A DNA stretch of 64,000 nucleotides, from the NCBI GenBank assembly GCA_041908165.1, contig JAYRFV010000042.1:62001-126000 (forward strand), given 5' to 3'. This document shows, piece after piece, positions 1 through 8,319 of this stretch (positions within the stretch are counted from its first letter, which is position 1; every line of letters begins with the position of its first letter). Position numbers and translations under genes: made by a program. The notes beneath the pieces are model-generated. The model did no database searches, had not been told where the DNA came from, and saw only the letters and a list, made by a program, of their open reading frames with translations. The DNA is from JACQZU01 sp041908165 (GTDB taxonomy: Bacteria > Acidobacteriota > Holophagae > Holophagales > Holophagaceae).

Positions 1-325
1 CGATGTAGTCGAGGAAGAACAGCGGCCGCGCGCCCTGCACCAGGATGTCGTTGATGCAGTGGTTGACCAGGTCCTGGCCGACCGTGTCCCACTTGCCGGC
101 CAGACGCGCCACCTTCATCTTGGTGCCGACGCCGTCCATGGAACTCACCAGGATCGGGTTCGGCTCCGGGAACCGGGCGCTGAACAGGCCGCCGAACAGG
201 CCGATGTCGCTGCGCACGCCGGGAGTCCGAGTCGCCTTCACCAGCGGCTTGATGCGCCGCAGCGCCTCGTCCTGGCGGTTGATGTCCACACCCGCCGCCG
301 CGTAGGTGGTCTTCGCGTCGCTCAT
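1..325 (-). CDS. purM: Phosphoribosylformylglycinamidine cyclo-ligase (AIR synthetase), N-terminal part
   Basis: Only the first 108 codons lie in the window; the gene runs off the left edge. The product starts MSDAKTTYAAAGVDINRQDE and contains the family hallmark Y-x-x-A-G-V-D-I near the N-terminus, then NPILVSSMDGVGTKMKVA and VNHCINDILVQGA, which form the ATP-binding core of PurM. It makes aminoimidazole ribotide, the fifth step of de novo purine synthesis, in the cytosol. The ATG at 325 is preceded by a purine-rich GGGGGC stretch. The start faces away from the aceBA operon, whose terminator hairpin lies between them. Identification is secure from these motifs even though the C-terminal half is missing. 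Confidence 0.93.
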   Translation of the reverse strand, partial: MSDAKTTYAAAGVDINRQDEALRRIKPLVKATRTPGVRSDIGLFGGLFSARFPEPNPILVSSMDGVGTKMKVARLAGKWDTVGQDLVNHCINDILVQGARPLFFLDYI

Positions 326-388
326 GCCTGCCCCCGCCGGGCATTGTCGCACAGCGCGCCCTGCGGTTCCGGGCCGATCCGGCGTGAG

Positions 389-426
389 CCCGGCAGGGGC
401 GGCGGATTCCCGCCGCCCCTGCCGGG
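389..426 (-). terminator. Strong hairpin after aceA (probable terminator)
   Basis: A perfect 17-bp inverted repeat (arms 389-405 and 410-426, loop of 4) lies 33 bp past the aceA stop and upstream of purM. There is no T-tract on either side, so it may act as a factor-dependent terminator or a mRNA 3'-end stabiliser rather than a classical intrinsic terminator. Confidence 0.7.
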
Positions 427-458
427 GTCTGTGCCCGCCTCGGCCGGGACGGCGTCTC

Positions 459-2141
459 CTAGGCTGCGTCCGCGTCAGCCAACGCGTGGATCAGTTCCAT
501 CTCCTTCTGCTCATGCACGTGGATCCGCTCGCTGATCTGGGCGGCCACCCGGCTCAGCTCCCGGAAGGGCGGCGCCTGCTCGTGGCAGAGGGTCACCAGG
601 TGGGTGAGGTCGAGCGAGATCTCCCGATGCTCGGCCACCAGCCGGGCGGTCTCCGACCGGTAGGCCGGGCTGCTGACGTTGATCAGGCCGTAGAAGCCCT
701 TGGCGTGTTCTTCGAGCAGGAAGTGCTCGCGCAGCGCGTAGGCAAACTCCTCCAGCGCCTCCGTGAGCGATTCGCGGTCCTCGGCGGTGCGCAGGCGGGC
801 GGTCATCTCCGCCAGGTGGTGGTGGTCCGCGTTGAGCACCCGGGTGATCTGGGCGACGGCGTGGACGGTGCCGAGCGGCCCGGCAGCGGTGAACTGGGCC
901 GCCTCGGTGCTCTCCTTGAGCGCCAGGGTCGAGGCCTGGCCGAGGGTCTCGGCGACGGCGTCGAAGTAGCCGGTGCCGACCTCACGCTGGTGGCGGGTGG
1001 CGGTGTAGCCGCCGGCCTCCGAGGCGAACTCGGCCTGCTGCAGGCGGCTGTAGGCCGCCATGCCCTGGTCGCGGTAGGCGCTCGCCAGCTCGAACATGCC
1101 GTGGTTGAGGCTGTGAAAGCCGGCCAGGGTGACGAACTGGAACACGTAGCCCATGGCCCCCAGTTCGCGCTGGAAGGCGGCGATCTGATCGTCGGACAGT
1201 TTGGCCTTCCAGTTGAAGGAGGGCGAGCAGTTGTAGGCCAGCAGCTTGCCCGGGAAGCGGGCGTGAACACCTTCGGCGAACTGCCGCGCCTCCTCCAGGT
1301 CCGGGTGGCTGGTCTCGCACCAGATCATGTCTGCGTAGGGCGCGTAGGCGAGGGCCCGGGCGATGGCCATCTCCACGCCGCCGGTGATGTGGAAGAAACC
1401 CTCCGGGGTGCGTTCGCCGGTGAGGAAGGGGCGGTCCCGTTCGTCCACGTCGGAGGTCAGCAGCCGCGCCGAGTCGGCGTCGGTGCGGGCGATGATCAGC
1501 GTCGGGACGTCCAGCACGTCGGCCGCCAACCGCGCCGACACCAGGGTGCGGATGAACTGGGAGGTGGGCACCAGCACCTTGCCGCCCAGGTGGCCGCACT
1601 TCTTCTCGCTGGAGAGCTGGTCCTCGAAGTGCACGCCGGCGGCACCCGCCTCGATCATGCCCTTCATCAGTTCGAAGGCGTTGAGCGGCCCGCCGAAGCC
1701 GGCCTCGGCGTCGGCGACGATCGGCAGCAGCCAGTCGCGGCTCGACTCGCCCTCCGCGCATTCCACCTGGTCGGCGCGGAGCAGGGCGGCGTTGAGGCGC
1801 TTGACCAGGGCCGGCACCGAATTGGCCGGGTACAGGCTCTGGTCGGGGTAGGTCTGGCCGGAGAGGTTGGCGTCGGCGGCCGCCTGCCAGCCGGAGCAGT
1901 AGATGGCGCGCAGCCCGGCCTTGGCCATCTGCACCGCCTGGCCGCCGGTCATGGCGCCGAGGGCGTTGACGTAGCCGCCGCCGTTGACCTGCGCCCACAG
2001 CTTGCGGGCGCCGAGCTGGGCCAGGGTGTGCTCGATCCGCACCGACCCGCGCAGGCGGCGCACCTGGTCGGGGCCGTAGGGACGTTCGATGCCGGTCCAG
2101 CGGCCGGGGATCTCGGGATGGAAGGGCTGGATCGGGCTCAT
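459..2141 (-). CDS. aceA: Isocitrate lyase with C-terminal hemerythrin-like (HHE) domain
   Basis: Residues 1 to about 425 are a complete isocitrate lyase, cleaving isocitrate to glyoxylate and succinate in the glyoxylate shunt. The catalytic loop KKCGH is at 180-184 (nucleophile Cys182), with the supporting motifs DADAEAGFGGPLNAFEL-like at 143-157 and STEAAQF at 411-417, where canonical enzymes of about 430 residues end. The chain then continues for about 130 residues that read as a four-helix hemerythrin domain: DHHH (439-442), HFLLEE (473-478), AEH (503-505) and HVHEQKE (541-547), with the spacing of HHE iron ligands. The ATG overlaps the aceB stop (ATGA), so the two are translationally coupled. 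The lyase call is firm; the iron-binding domain is inferred from the ligand pattern and may sense oxygen, iron or redox state. Confidence 0.93.
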   Translation of the reverse strand: MSPIQPFHPEIPGRWTGIERPYGPDQVRRLRGSVRIEHTLAQLGARKLWAQVNGGGYVNALGAMTGGQAVQMAKAGLRAIYCSGWQAAADANLSGQTYPDQSLYPANSVPALVKRLNAALLRADQVECAEGESSRDWLLPIVADAEAGFGGPLNAFELMKGMIEAGAAGVHFEDQLSSEKKCGHLGGKVLVPTSQFIRTLVSARLAADVLDVPTLIIARTDADSARLLTSDVDERDRPFLTGERTPEGFFHITGGVEMAIARALAYAPYADMIWCETSHPDLEEARQFAEGVHARFPGKLLAYNCSPSFNWKAKLSDDQIAAFQRELGAMGYVFQFVTLAGFHSLNHGMFELASAYRDQGMAAYSRLQQAEFASEAGGYTATRHQREVGTGYFDAVAETLGQASTLALKESTEAAQFTAAGPLGTVHAVAQITRVLNADHHHLAEMTARLRTAEDRESLTEALEEFAYALREHFLLEEHAKGFYGLINVSSPAYRSETARLVAEHREISLDLTHLVTLCHEQAPPFRELSRVAAQISERIHVHEQKEMELIHALADADAA

Positions 2142-3751
2142 GCGGTCTCTCCCAGGACGGTTCGCGCGGTCAGGCGCTGGTAGGCGGAAGGGGTGAGGAA
2201 GGCTTCGGGGATGCGGGCGGTGACCAGGTCCTCAAAGAGGTCGGCGGCCTCCAGGTAGAGCCCTTCCTCGAAGGACCTGGGCCCGACCTCGGCGCGGATG
2301 CGGTGCAGCGCCTCGGTGGTGAACCGGTGGAACAGGGCGCGGTCCAGGGGTCCGTGGCCGGCCACCGGCACCTCGTGGCGGACCCACTGCCAGAGCTGCA
2401 TGCGGCTGATCTCGGCGGTGGCGGCATCCTCCATCAGGCCGTCCAGGGCCACGCACCCCTGGCCGCGCAGCCAGGCCTCGAGGTAGCGCAGCCCCACCGA
2501 GAGGTTTTGGCGCAGGCCGGCATCGGTGCACGGGCCTTCGGGAATCTGCAGCAGGTCGGCGTCGCGGCCGGCCGCCTCGGGGATGCGGTCGATCTGGTTG
2601 GGGGTCGGCAGGTGCTGGTCGAAGACCTCGGTGGCCACCGCCACCAGGGCCGGGTGGGCCACCCAGGTGCCGTCGCAGCCGTCCTGGACCTCGCGCAGCT
2701 TGTCGGTCCGCACCTGCGCCAGGGCGCGCTCGGTGGCCTCGGCGTCGGAACGCACCGGGACGAAGGCGCTCATGCCGCCGATCGCCGCGCAGCCGCGCCG
2801 GTGGCAGGTCCGCACCAGGCGCTGCGCGTAGGCCCGGAGGAAGGGCAGGGTCATGGCGATCCGGCTGCGGTCCGGCAGGATCGCCGCCGGGTCCATGCGG
2901 TGCACCTTGATGAAGCTGAAGATGTAGTCCCAGCGCCCGAGGTTCAGCCCGACCGCGCGGTCGCGCAGCTCGAACAGGATCTCGTCCATCTGGAAGGCGG
3001 CCGGCAGGGTCTCGATCAGCATCGTCGTCCGGATGCTGCCTGCCGCTAGCCCCAGTTCCTTCTCGGCCCGGGCCAGGACCCGGTTCCACCAGCGCGCCTC
3101 GGTGTGGTGCTCGAGCTTGGGCAGGTACAGGTAGGGGCCGCTGCCGCGGGCGATCAGCTCGGCGGCGTTGTGGAACAGGAACAGACCCGCGTCGAAGAGG
3201 GCCGCCGGCACCGGCAGGCCGTCCACCCGCAGGTGCTGCTCGATCAGGTGCAGTCCCCGGGGCCGGACCATCAGCACGGCGGGCGTCGGGCCCACCTGGT
3301 AGGTCTTGCCGCCCTCCTGATGGCGAAGCACGCCGCGCACGGCGTCCACGAGGTTGGCCTGGCCTTCCAGCAGGTTGGCGGGGGTCGGCGCCAGGCTGTC
3401 CTCGAAGTCGGACATGTGCACCCGGGCGCCGCTGTTGAGGGCGTTGATCAGCATCTTGCGGTCCGGCGGACCGGTGATTTCGACCCTGCGGTCGCGAAGG
3501 TCCGCCGGGATCGGCGCCACCCGCCAGTCGGCCGCGCGGATCGCCGCAGTCTCGGCCGGCGGGCCCGGGCGCTCGCCCTGGTCGAACCGGGCCTGGCGCT
3601 CCTCGCGCCGGGCCAGCAGCACCTCCAGTTCCCAGTGGTAGCGGCGGGCCAAGCCGGCGACGAAGGCCAGGGCCTCCGGCGTGAGGATGCGGGCGAAGGC
3701 GTCGGGGTAGGGACCGGTCCAGTGGATGCCGTGGCTCGGGGCGGGGTTCAT
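2138..3751 (-). CDS. aceB: Malate synthase A
   Basis: This 537-residue protein matches the length of malate synthase A (about 530). It condenses glyoxylate with acetyl-CoA to give malate, the second glyoxylate-shunt enzyme. Family signatures visible are VRPRGLHLIEQH, MLIETLPAAFQMDEIL, the catalytic-barrel stretch GLNLGRWDYIFSFIK and CDGTWVAHPALV. The ATG at 3751 was chosen because GAGAGGAG sits 5-8 nt upstream; an in-frame start at 3817 would run through the promoter region. It is the first gene of the aceB-aceA operon (4-nt overlap) and is divergent from a RamB/ScfR-type regulator, which probably controls it. Confidence 0.95.
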   Translation of the reverse strand: MNPAPSHGIHWTGPYPDAFARILTPEALAFVAGLARRYHWELEVLLARREERQARFDQGERPGPPAETAAIRAADWRVAPIPADLRDRRVEITGPPDRKMLINALNSGARVHMSDFEDSLAPTPANLLEGQANLVDAVRGVLRHQEGGKTYQVGPTPAVLMVRPRGLHLIEQHLRVDGLPVPAALFDAGLFLFHNAAELIARGSGPYLYLPKLEHHTEARWWNRVLARAEKELGLAAGSIRTTMLIETLPAAFQMDEILFELRDRAVGLNLGRWDYIFSFIKVHRMDPAAILPDRSRIAMTLPFLRAYAQRLVRTCHRRGCAAIGGMSAFVPVRSDAEATERALAQVRTDKLREVQDGCDGTWVAHPALVAVATEVFDQHLPTPNQIDRIPEAAGRDADLLQIPEGPCTDAGLRQNLSVGLRYLEAWLRGQGCVALDGLMEDAATAEISRMQLWQWVRHEVPVAGHGPLDRALFHRFTTEALHRIRAEVGPRSFEEGLYLEAADLFEDLVTARIPEAFLTPSAYQRLTARTVLGETA

Positions 3752-3891
3752 GGGGACTCCTCTCTGGCTTGAAGTCAAAGATTGACTTATTCTTTGTCCT
3801 AGCAAGTACCCGAACATTTGATTCGAGTTATCTTGTAAACTTCAGTCACAGACTTTCGTTAATTTTGTAAATTGCGTCAATGGAGGCTGGG
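3752..3891. promoter_or_regulatory. AT-rich divergent promoter/operator region, aceBA and ScfR-type regulator
   Basis: This shared upstream region is much richer in A+T than the genes around it. It contains two direct copies of TTGTAAA (3833-3839 and 3865-3871) 32 bp apart, about three helical turns, inside TCTTGTAAACTT and TTTTGTAAATTG. They resemble the TTTGCAAA core bound by actinobacterial RamB, a relative of the regulator encoded next door. Exact -35/-10 elements are not assigned. The operator role is inference from similarity, spacing and context. Confidence 0.6.
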
Positions 3892-5379
3892 ATGTCCGCT
3901 GCACCCGCCAAACGCACCCAGGCCGCCCGCCCGCTGCCGGCACGCCCGCTGCCGGCACGCCCGTCGCCGGCGCGCCTGGGCGCCAAGATCCGCCTGCTCC
4001 GCCGCCAGGAGGGCCTCAGCCAGGTGCAGTTGGCCGAGCGCCTGGGCGTGAGCCCCAGCTACCTCAACCTCATCGAAGCCAACAAGCGGCCGCTCACCGC
4101 CCCGGTGCTTCTCCGGCTCGCCCAGGCCTTCAACCTGGACCTGCGCTCCCTGGCCCCGGATGCCGACCTGCGGCTCGGGGAGGACCTGATGGAGGCCTTC
4201 GGCGACCCGCTGTTCGCCGACCAGGACCTGCTGGCTTCCGAGGTGCGCGAACTGCCGCAGAGCAGCCCGACCCTGGCGCAGGCGGTGTTCCGTCTCTACC
4301 AGGCCTACCGCACCGCCCAGCAAGGGGTGCAGGCCCTGAGCGAACGGCTCAGCCTGGATCAGGGCTTCGACCCCGACGCCACCCGCATGCCCAGCGAGGC
4401 GGTGGGCGACTTCCTGCAGGAGGCGATGAACCACTTCCCGGAGCTGGAGGAAGCCGCCCAGCGGCTGTGGGCGGAAGCGGCCCTGGAACAGGAGTGGCTC
4501 CTGCCGGGCCTGATGAAGGCCTTCGAGACTCGCGGAATCGCGGTGAAGGTGCAGCGCGCCCTCGACCTGCCCGGGCAGCTGCGCCGCTACGACCCCGACC
4601 GCAGCCTGCTGCTGCTCAGCGAACTGCTGCCGCTGCGCAGCCGCACCTTCCAGCTCGCCCACCAGTGGGCGCTGCTGCACGAACGCAGGCTGCTGGAGCG
4701 GCTGACCGCGGTGCCCCTGCTGGCCACGCCCGGCGCCCGGGCCCTGGCCCGGGTGGCGCTCGCCAACTACTTCGCCGGGGCGGTGCTCATGCCCTACGAA
4801 TCCTTCCTCGATGCTGCCCAGGCCGAGCGCTATGACGTCGAGATCCTGATGCGCCGCTTCCAGGGCAGCTTCGAGCAGGTCTGCCACCGGCTCACGACCC
4901 TGCGCCGGCCCGGCCGGGAAGGGGTGCCGTTCCACTTCCTCCGCATCGACATCGCCGGCAACATCTCCAAGAGCTTCTCCGCCAGCGGCATCCGCATCGC
5001 CCGCTACAGCGGCTGCTGCCCACGCTGGAACGTGCACGCCGCCTTCCTGACGCCGGGCATGGTGCGCATCCAGGTCAGCGAGATGCCGGACGGCCGCAAG
5101 TACTTCTGCATCGCCCGCACGATCCAGAAGGACACCGGCGGCTACCGCGGCGCCCATGCGATCCAGGCGCTGGGCCTGGGCTGCGACATGGCCTACGCCC
5201 GCGACCTGGTCTACGCCGACGGCGTCCGCCTGGACCAGCCGCCGGTGCCGATCGGCGTCACCTGCCGCCTGTGCGAGCGCACCGACTGCGAACAGCGCGC
5301 CTTCCCACCCCTGCAGCAGGTCCTCAAGGTCGACGAGAACCTCCGTCGCAGCAGCTTCTACGCGCGCATCGAGGGGTAG
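3892..5379 (+). CDS. XRE-family ScfR/RamB-type transcriptional regulator of acetate/glyoxylate metabolism
   Basis: Residues about 28-80 form an XRE helix-turn-helix (RLLRRQEGLSQVQLAERLG, then SPSYLNLIEANKRPL). The middle resembles the IrrE/M78 peptidase fold, but its zinc motif is degenerate: AHQWALLHE instead of HExxH. The C-terminal half is the ScfR short-chain acyl-responsive domain ending in the cysteine cluster CRLCERTDCEQRAFPP. RamB and PrpR/MccR-type members control acetate, propionate and glyoxylate genes, which fits the divergent aceBA operon. The ATG at 3892 is preferred over 3880 because GGAGG at 3882-3886 is 5 nt upstream of it and would lie inside the longer frame. The N-terminus has three tandem PLPAR-like repeats. 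Effector and sign of regulation are not visible. Confidence 0.88.
   Translation: MSAAPAKRTQAARPLPARPLPARPSPARLGAKIRLLRRQEGLSQVQLAERLGVSPSYLNLIEANKRPLTAPVLLRLAQAFNLDLRSLAPDADLRLGEDLMEAFGDPLFADQDLLASEVRELPQSSPTLAQAVFRLYQAYRTAQQGVQALSERLSLDQGFDPDATRMPSEAVGDFLQEAMNHFPELEEAAQRLWAEAALEQEWLLPGLMKAFETRGIAVKVQRALDLPGQLRRYDPDRSLLLLSELLPLRSRTFQLAHQWALLHERRLLERLTAVPLLATPGARALARVALANYFAGAVLMPYESFLDAAQAERYDVEILMRRFQGSFEQVCHRLTTLRRPGREGVPFHFLRIDIAGNISKSFSASGIRIARYSGCCPRWNVHAAFLTPGMVRIQVSEMPDGRKYFCIARTIQKDTGGYRGAHAIQALGLGCDMAYARDLVYADGVRLDQPPVPIGVTCRLCERTDCEQRAFPPLQQVLKVDENLRRSSFYARIEG
3931..3975 (+). repeat. Three tandem 15-bp repeats in the ScfR gene N-terminus
   Basis: Units at 3931, 3946 and 3961; the first two are identical (ccgctgccggcacgc) and the third differs at a few positions. 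They encode PLPAR-PLPAR-PSPAR, a basic proline-rich tail ahead of the helix-turn-helix. Copy number could vary between strains without breaking the frame. Confidence 0.85.
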
Positions 5380-5384
5380 GGCTA

Positions 5385-5457
5385 GAGGCTGGAGGCTGGA
5401 GGTGAAATTCTGGAGCGGCGCAACGCGCCGCACCAGAGTGGCCTACGGCCTCCAGCC
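5385..5457. terminator. Possible bidirectional terminator between convergent genes
   Basis: Between two converging stops there is an inverted pair GGCTGGAGG (5387-5395, repeated at 5394-5402) and CCTCCAGCC (5449-5457), with an inner hairpin GCGGCG/CGCCGC (5415-5420 and 5426-5431). No T-tract is seen, so the call is tentative. Confidence 0.4.
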
Positions 5458-6911
5458 TACTTCCTCACCCGCCGCAGCAGTTCGAGCACATCCTTCAATT
5501 CGGCCTCCTCCAGGCGGGCGAAGGGGAACAGCAGGCCGGGGGCGGCGTCGGGGCCGAGCGCCCAGTGGGAGGCGGGGCGCAGGGCGATGCCCACCGCCTC
5601 GGCCCCGCAGCGCCAGGCGTCCAGGTCCTCGCCTTCGATCCACAGGGCCAGGCCCGACGCCGGGCAACGGACGCGCAGGCCGGGCAGGCGCCCGAGGGTC
5701 TCCAGCGCCTGGTCGCGGCGGCTCCGGTACGCGGTGCGGGCCTTGCGGATGTGGCGCAGCAGGATGCCGTCCAGCAGCAGGTCGCGCAGGGCCCAGGCGG
5801 CCAGGTCCAGGTCGCCGCCGCCCTCCTCCGCCCGGGCCCGCACCAGGGCCGCCAGCGCCTGCTTGGGGCCGCAGACGTAGCCGAGGGCGAAGGCCGGGCC
5901 CAGGAGCCGTTCGAAGCCCCCGATGTGCAGCACCACCGCCCGCCGGTCCTCGGCGGCCAGCGGCCGCCAGTCGCGCTCCTCGAAATACAGTTCCGCCGCG
6001 TGGTCGTCCTCCAGCACCGCCATCCGGTAGCGCCCGGCCAGTTCCAGCACCGCCGCGCGACGCTCGGGGCTCAGCACGGCACCGGTGGGCCACTGCAGGT
6101 TGGGGGTCAGGTACAGGGCCCGCGGCCGCTGGGTGATGCAGACGTCCTCCAGCGCCTCGGGGCGGATCCCCTCGGCGTCCACCGGCACCGGGATCGGCTG
6201 CGCCCCGGCCAGGTTCAGGGCGGCCCAGGCGCGGGGGTTGCCCGGGTCCTCCACGGCCACCACCGCGCCGGGTGGGAACAGGTGGCGCACCGCCAGGCCC
6301 AGTCCGTCCTGGCTGCCGGCGGTGAGCAGCAGCGCCCCGCTGTCCGCCGGCAGGGCGCGGCGCTCCGCCAGGAATTCGGCGAGGGCGGCGCGCACTTCGG
6401 CCGGGCCGGCCGGATCCGGCGGCCGGCGCGTGCGGCCGAAGCTGAGGGCCACCGCCCGCCGCAGGGCCCGGGCGAGATCGTCCTCGGGGAACAGGCGCGG
6501 GTCCGGTTCCGGATCCCGCAGATCGACCCGGGCCTGCAGGGTCGCGGCCGGCGCCTCCTCCCAGGCCGCCTCCAGGTCGAACCCGCAGGTGGAGATGCGG
6601 CCGGACCTGCCGGGATCGCGCCAGGCGGTCCCGCGGTAGTCCGGAAGGGTCAGCGCCACCCGCGTGCCGAACCCGACTTCGGTGATGATCCAGCCCTGGT
6701 CGTGAAGTTCCCCGTAGGCGGCGATGGCGGCATTGCGGCCTATCCCCAGGGCCTTGGCCAGGGTCCGGGTGCCGGGCATCGGCGCCCCCGGCTGCAGCCG
6801 GCCGCTGCGGATCACCTCGGCGATGCGCCCCGCCACCTGCAGGTACAGCGGCTCCTCGGCCCCGGGGTCCACCTCGAGGTTGTAGAGCAGGTTGTAGAAG
6901 GGGACGCTCAT
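5457..6911 (-). CDS. MocR/GabR-like GntR-aminotransferase regulator lacking the PLP lysine
   Basis: This 484-residue protein has an N-terminal GntR winged helix (EPLYLQVAGRIAEVIRSGRL, then GIGRNAAIAAYGELHDQGWI) and a fold-type-I aminotransferase-like domain (VEDPGNPRAWAAL, NLQWPTGAVLSPERR, LEDDHAAELYF). In MocR regulators the PLP-binding lysine sits in an S-K-T-L-F-P segment; here the aligned stretch is GGFERLLGPAF, with arginine (R335, codon at 5909-5907) in its place, and the Tyr after EDD is His. The protein may bind an effector without forming a Schiff base. The start at 6911 has AGGAGG close upstream. Its target is unknown; the divergent gene is the secreted protein at 7052. Confidence 0.85.
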   Translation of the reverse strand: MSVPFYNLLYNLEVDPGAEEPLYLQVAGRIAEVIRSGRLQPGAPMPGTRTLAKALGIGRNAAIAAYGELHDQGWIITEVGFGTRVALTLPDYRGTAWRDPGRSGRISTCGFDLEAAWEEAPAATLQARVDLRDPEPDPRLFPEDDLARALRRAVALSFGRTRRPPDPAGPAEVRAALAEFLAERRALPADSGALLLTAGSQDGLGLAVRHLFPPGAVVAVEDPGNPRAWAALNLAGAQPIPVPVDAEGIRPEALEDVCITQRPRALYLTPNLQWPTGAVLSPERRAAVLELAGRYRMAVLEDDHAAELYFEERDWRPLAAEDRRAVVLHIGGFERLLGPAFALGYVCGPKQALAALVRARAEEGGGDLDLAAWALRDLLLDGILLRHIRKARTAYRSRRDQALETLGRLPGLRVRCPASGLALWIEGEDLDAWRCGAEAVGIALRPASHWALGPDAAPGLLFPFARLEEAELKDVLELLRRVRK

Positions 6912-7051
6912 GGGCCTCCTAGAATTGTCGCCCCGCGCAGAGCCCACCTGAAGGGAAGAGATGGTCCGCCGGGTGGACCCATCCGCTTCTCCAGGGTGGT
7001 TCTGGAAGCCGGGCGGGCGGCGTGCTCCCCTGGGCATCCCTGGAGGTCTTC

Positions 7052-7672
7052 ATGCTCAGGTTCCCGGCCGCTTCCATCCTGTCCGCAGCCCTGCTGGCCC
7101 AGGCGCCGGTGCCTGCGCCGAGGGTCCCGGTGGGCGCAGCGGCGCCCTCGGCCCAGGAGAGCGCCGACGCTCCCGTGGTCGGGCGCAGCGATCCCGGCCC
7201 CGGCACCTCGGTGTGGGTGGCCGTGGGCGAGAAGCGGGTGAGGCTCGAGTCGCTGCCCGGCACCCTCGGCCGGACCTGGGCCTATTTCGCGACCCTCTTC
7301 TGGGCCGACTTCCCGGGGCTGCGGGCCGAACTCAGGCTGCAGGACACCCTGCCGGTGTTCTTCGTGGACATGGAGCAGACCCCGCGCCACCGGCTGTTCC
7401 TGGTGCGCTGCCGGAGCAATTCCGGCGACCGCAACCGCTCCGTGAAGATGGGCCAGGCCGGCGCGTTCACCTACAAGGGCCTGCAGGCCCCCGATCCCGA
7501 CTGGGTCGTCCCCGTGGACATCAGCCCGGTGCGACCAGGACACTGGAGGCTGGTGCCCACCCGGTCCCTGGCGCCCGGGGAATACGGGCTGCTCAGCGGC
7601 GCTGCCGCCGCCCACGCAACCAAGGGCAGTCCGGTCGGCGAGCTGTTCGAGTTCGGCGTGGACCGTCCGTGA
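7052..7672 (+). CDS. Hypothetical secreted protein
   Basis: A 206-residue protein with a short signal peptide (MLRFPAASILSAALLAQA) followed by a proline/alanine-rich stretch. I do not recognise the mature domain, which contains VWVAVGEKRVRLE, a region around YFATLFWADFPGLR and a C-terminal part, ELFEFGVDRP. The ATG at 7052 is preferred over 7022 because GGAGG at 7042-7046 is 5 nt upstream and the signal peptide then begins directly. It is divergent from the MocR-like gene, so that regulator may control it. It is probably periplasmic, with no function assigned. Confidence 0.7.
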   Translation: MLRFPAASILSAALLAQAPVPAPRVPVGAAAPSAQESADAPVVGRSDPGPGTSVWVAVGEKRVRLESLPGTLGRTWAYFATLFWADFPGLRAELRLQDTLPVFFVDMEQTPRHRLFLVRCRSNSGDRNRSVKMGQAGAFTYKGLQAPDPDWVVPVDISPVRPGHWRLVPTRSLAPGEYGLLSGAAAAHATKGSPVGELFEFGVDRP

Positions 7673-7757
7673 ACGGCTCCGGGCCGAGGGGCCCGCGCCT
7701 TGAATAGGGGGATGCATCGGGCGGCGGAGGGTTGAAGATGGTTCCAAGGAGGCCGCC

Positions 7758-8294
7758 ATGGATTCCGAGCGCGCCGCGAAGGCTGTGCACGACCTGCTCG
7801 CCGCCCTCGGCGAAGACCCGGCCCGGCCGGAACTGAAGGACACCCCGCGGCGGGTGGCCGACTACTGGGAGGAGCGGCTGGCGGGGCGCGACCTCGACCT
7901 CGCCGCGGAACTGGCCCCCCTGCCGGGCGACCTGGCGCCCTGCCCGCTGATCCTCGAGCGGATCCCCTTCGCCAGCACCTGCGAGCATCACCTGGCGCCC
8001 TTCTTCGGCCACGCCACGGTCGGCTACCTGCCCGGCGACGGCGGAACGGTGGGCCTCAGCAAGCTGGTCCGCGTGGTCCAGGCCTTCGCCCAGCGCCTGC
8101 AGGTGCAGGAGCGCATGACCCGGGAGATCTTCGACGCCCTGGCGGTCCACCTCCGGCCCCAGGCCTGGGGCGTCAGGCTGGTGGCCGAACACACCTGCAT
8201 GTCCCACCGCGGGGTGAAGACCCCGGGCGTCCCGGTCAGCACGGTCCTGCTGGGGGGCGCCTGGGTGCAGGCGCCCCCCGCTGCGTTCCGGTGA
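7758..8294 (+). CDS. folE: GTP cyclohydrolase I
   Basis: A 178-residue protein close to the usual size. It converts GTP to dihydroneopterin triphosphate, the first step of tetrahydrofolate synthesis. Zinc ligands are visible in FASTCEHHLAPFFGH (Cys75, His78) and in EHTCMSHRGVKTPG (Cys147). GLSKLVRVVQAFAQRLQVQE is the family signature. An AAGGAGG ribosome-binding site lies just upstream of the ATG. It stands at the head of a short run of forward genes; the next gene starts 25 nt later but is not obviously related. Confidence 0.96.
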   Translation: MDSERAAKAVHDLLAALGEDPARPELKDTPRRVADYWEERLAGRDLDLAAELAPLPGDLAPCPLILERIPFASTCEHHLAPFFGHATVGYLPGDGGTVGLSKLVRVVQAFAQRLQVQERMTREIFDALAVHLRPQAWGVRLVAEHTCMSHRGVKTPGVPVSTVLLGGAWVQAPPAAFR

Positions 8295-8319
8295 CCCCGG
8301 GATCGGTCCGTTCCCCGCC

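Noticed and set aside
306..2183. Forward-strand open frames opposite aceA and aceB
   Set aside because: Long but low-complexity (Gly/Arg/Ala/His rich) without motifs, opposite two enzymes with all their active-site signatures.
3892..5379. Zinc metallopeptidase activity of the ScfR-type regulator
   Set aside because: The region that corresponds to the HExxH motif reads AHQWALLHE, so the metal site is lost, as in other ScfR/RamB proteins.
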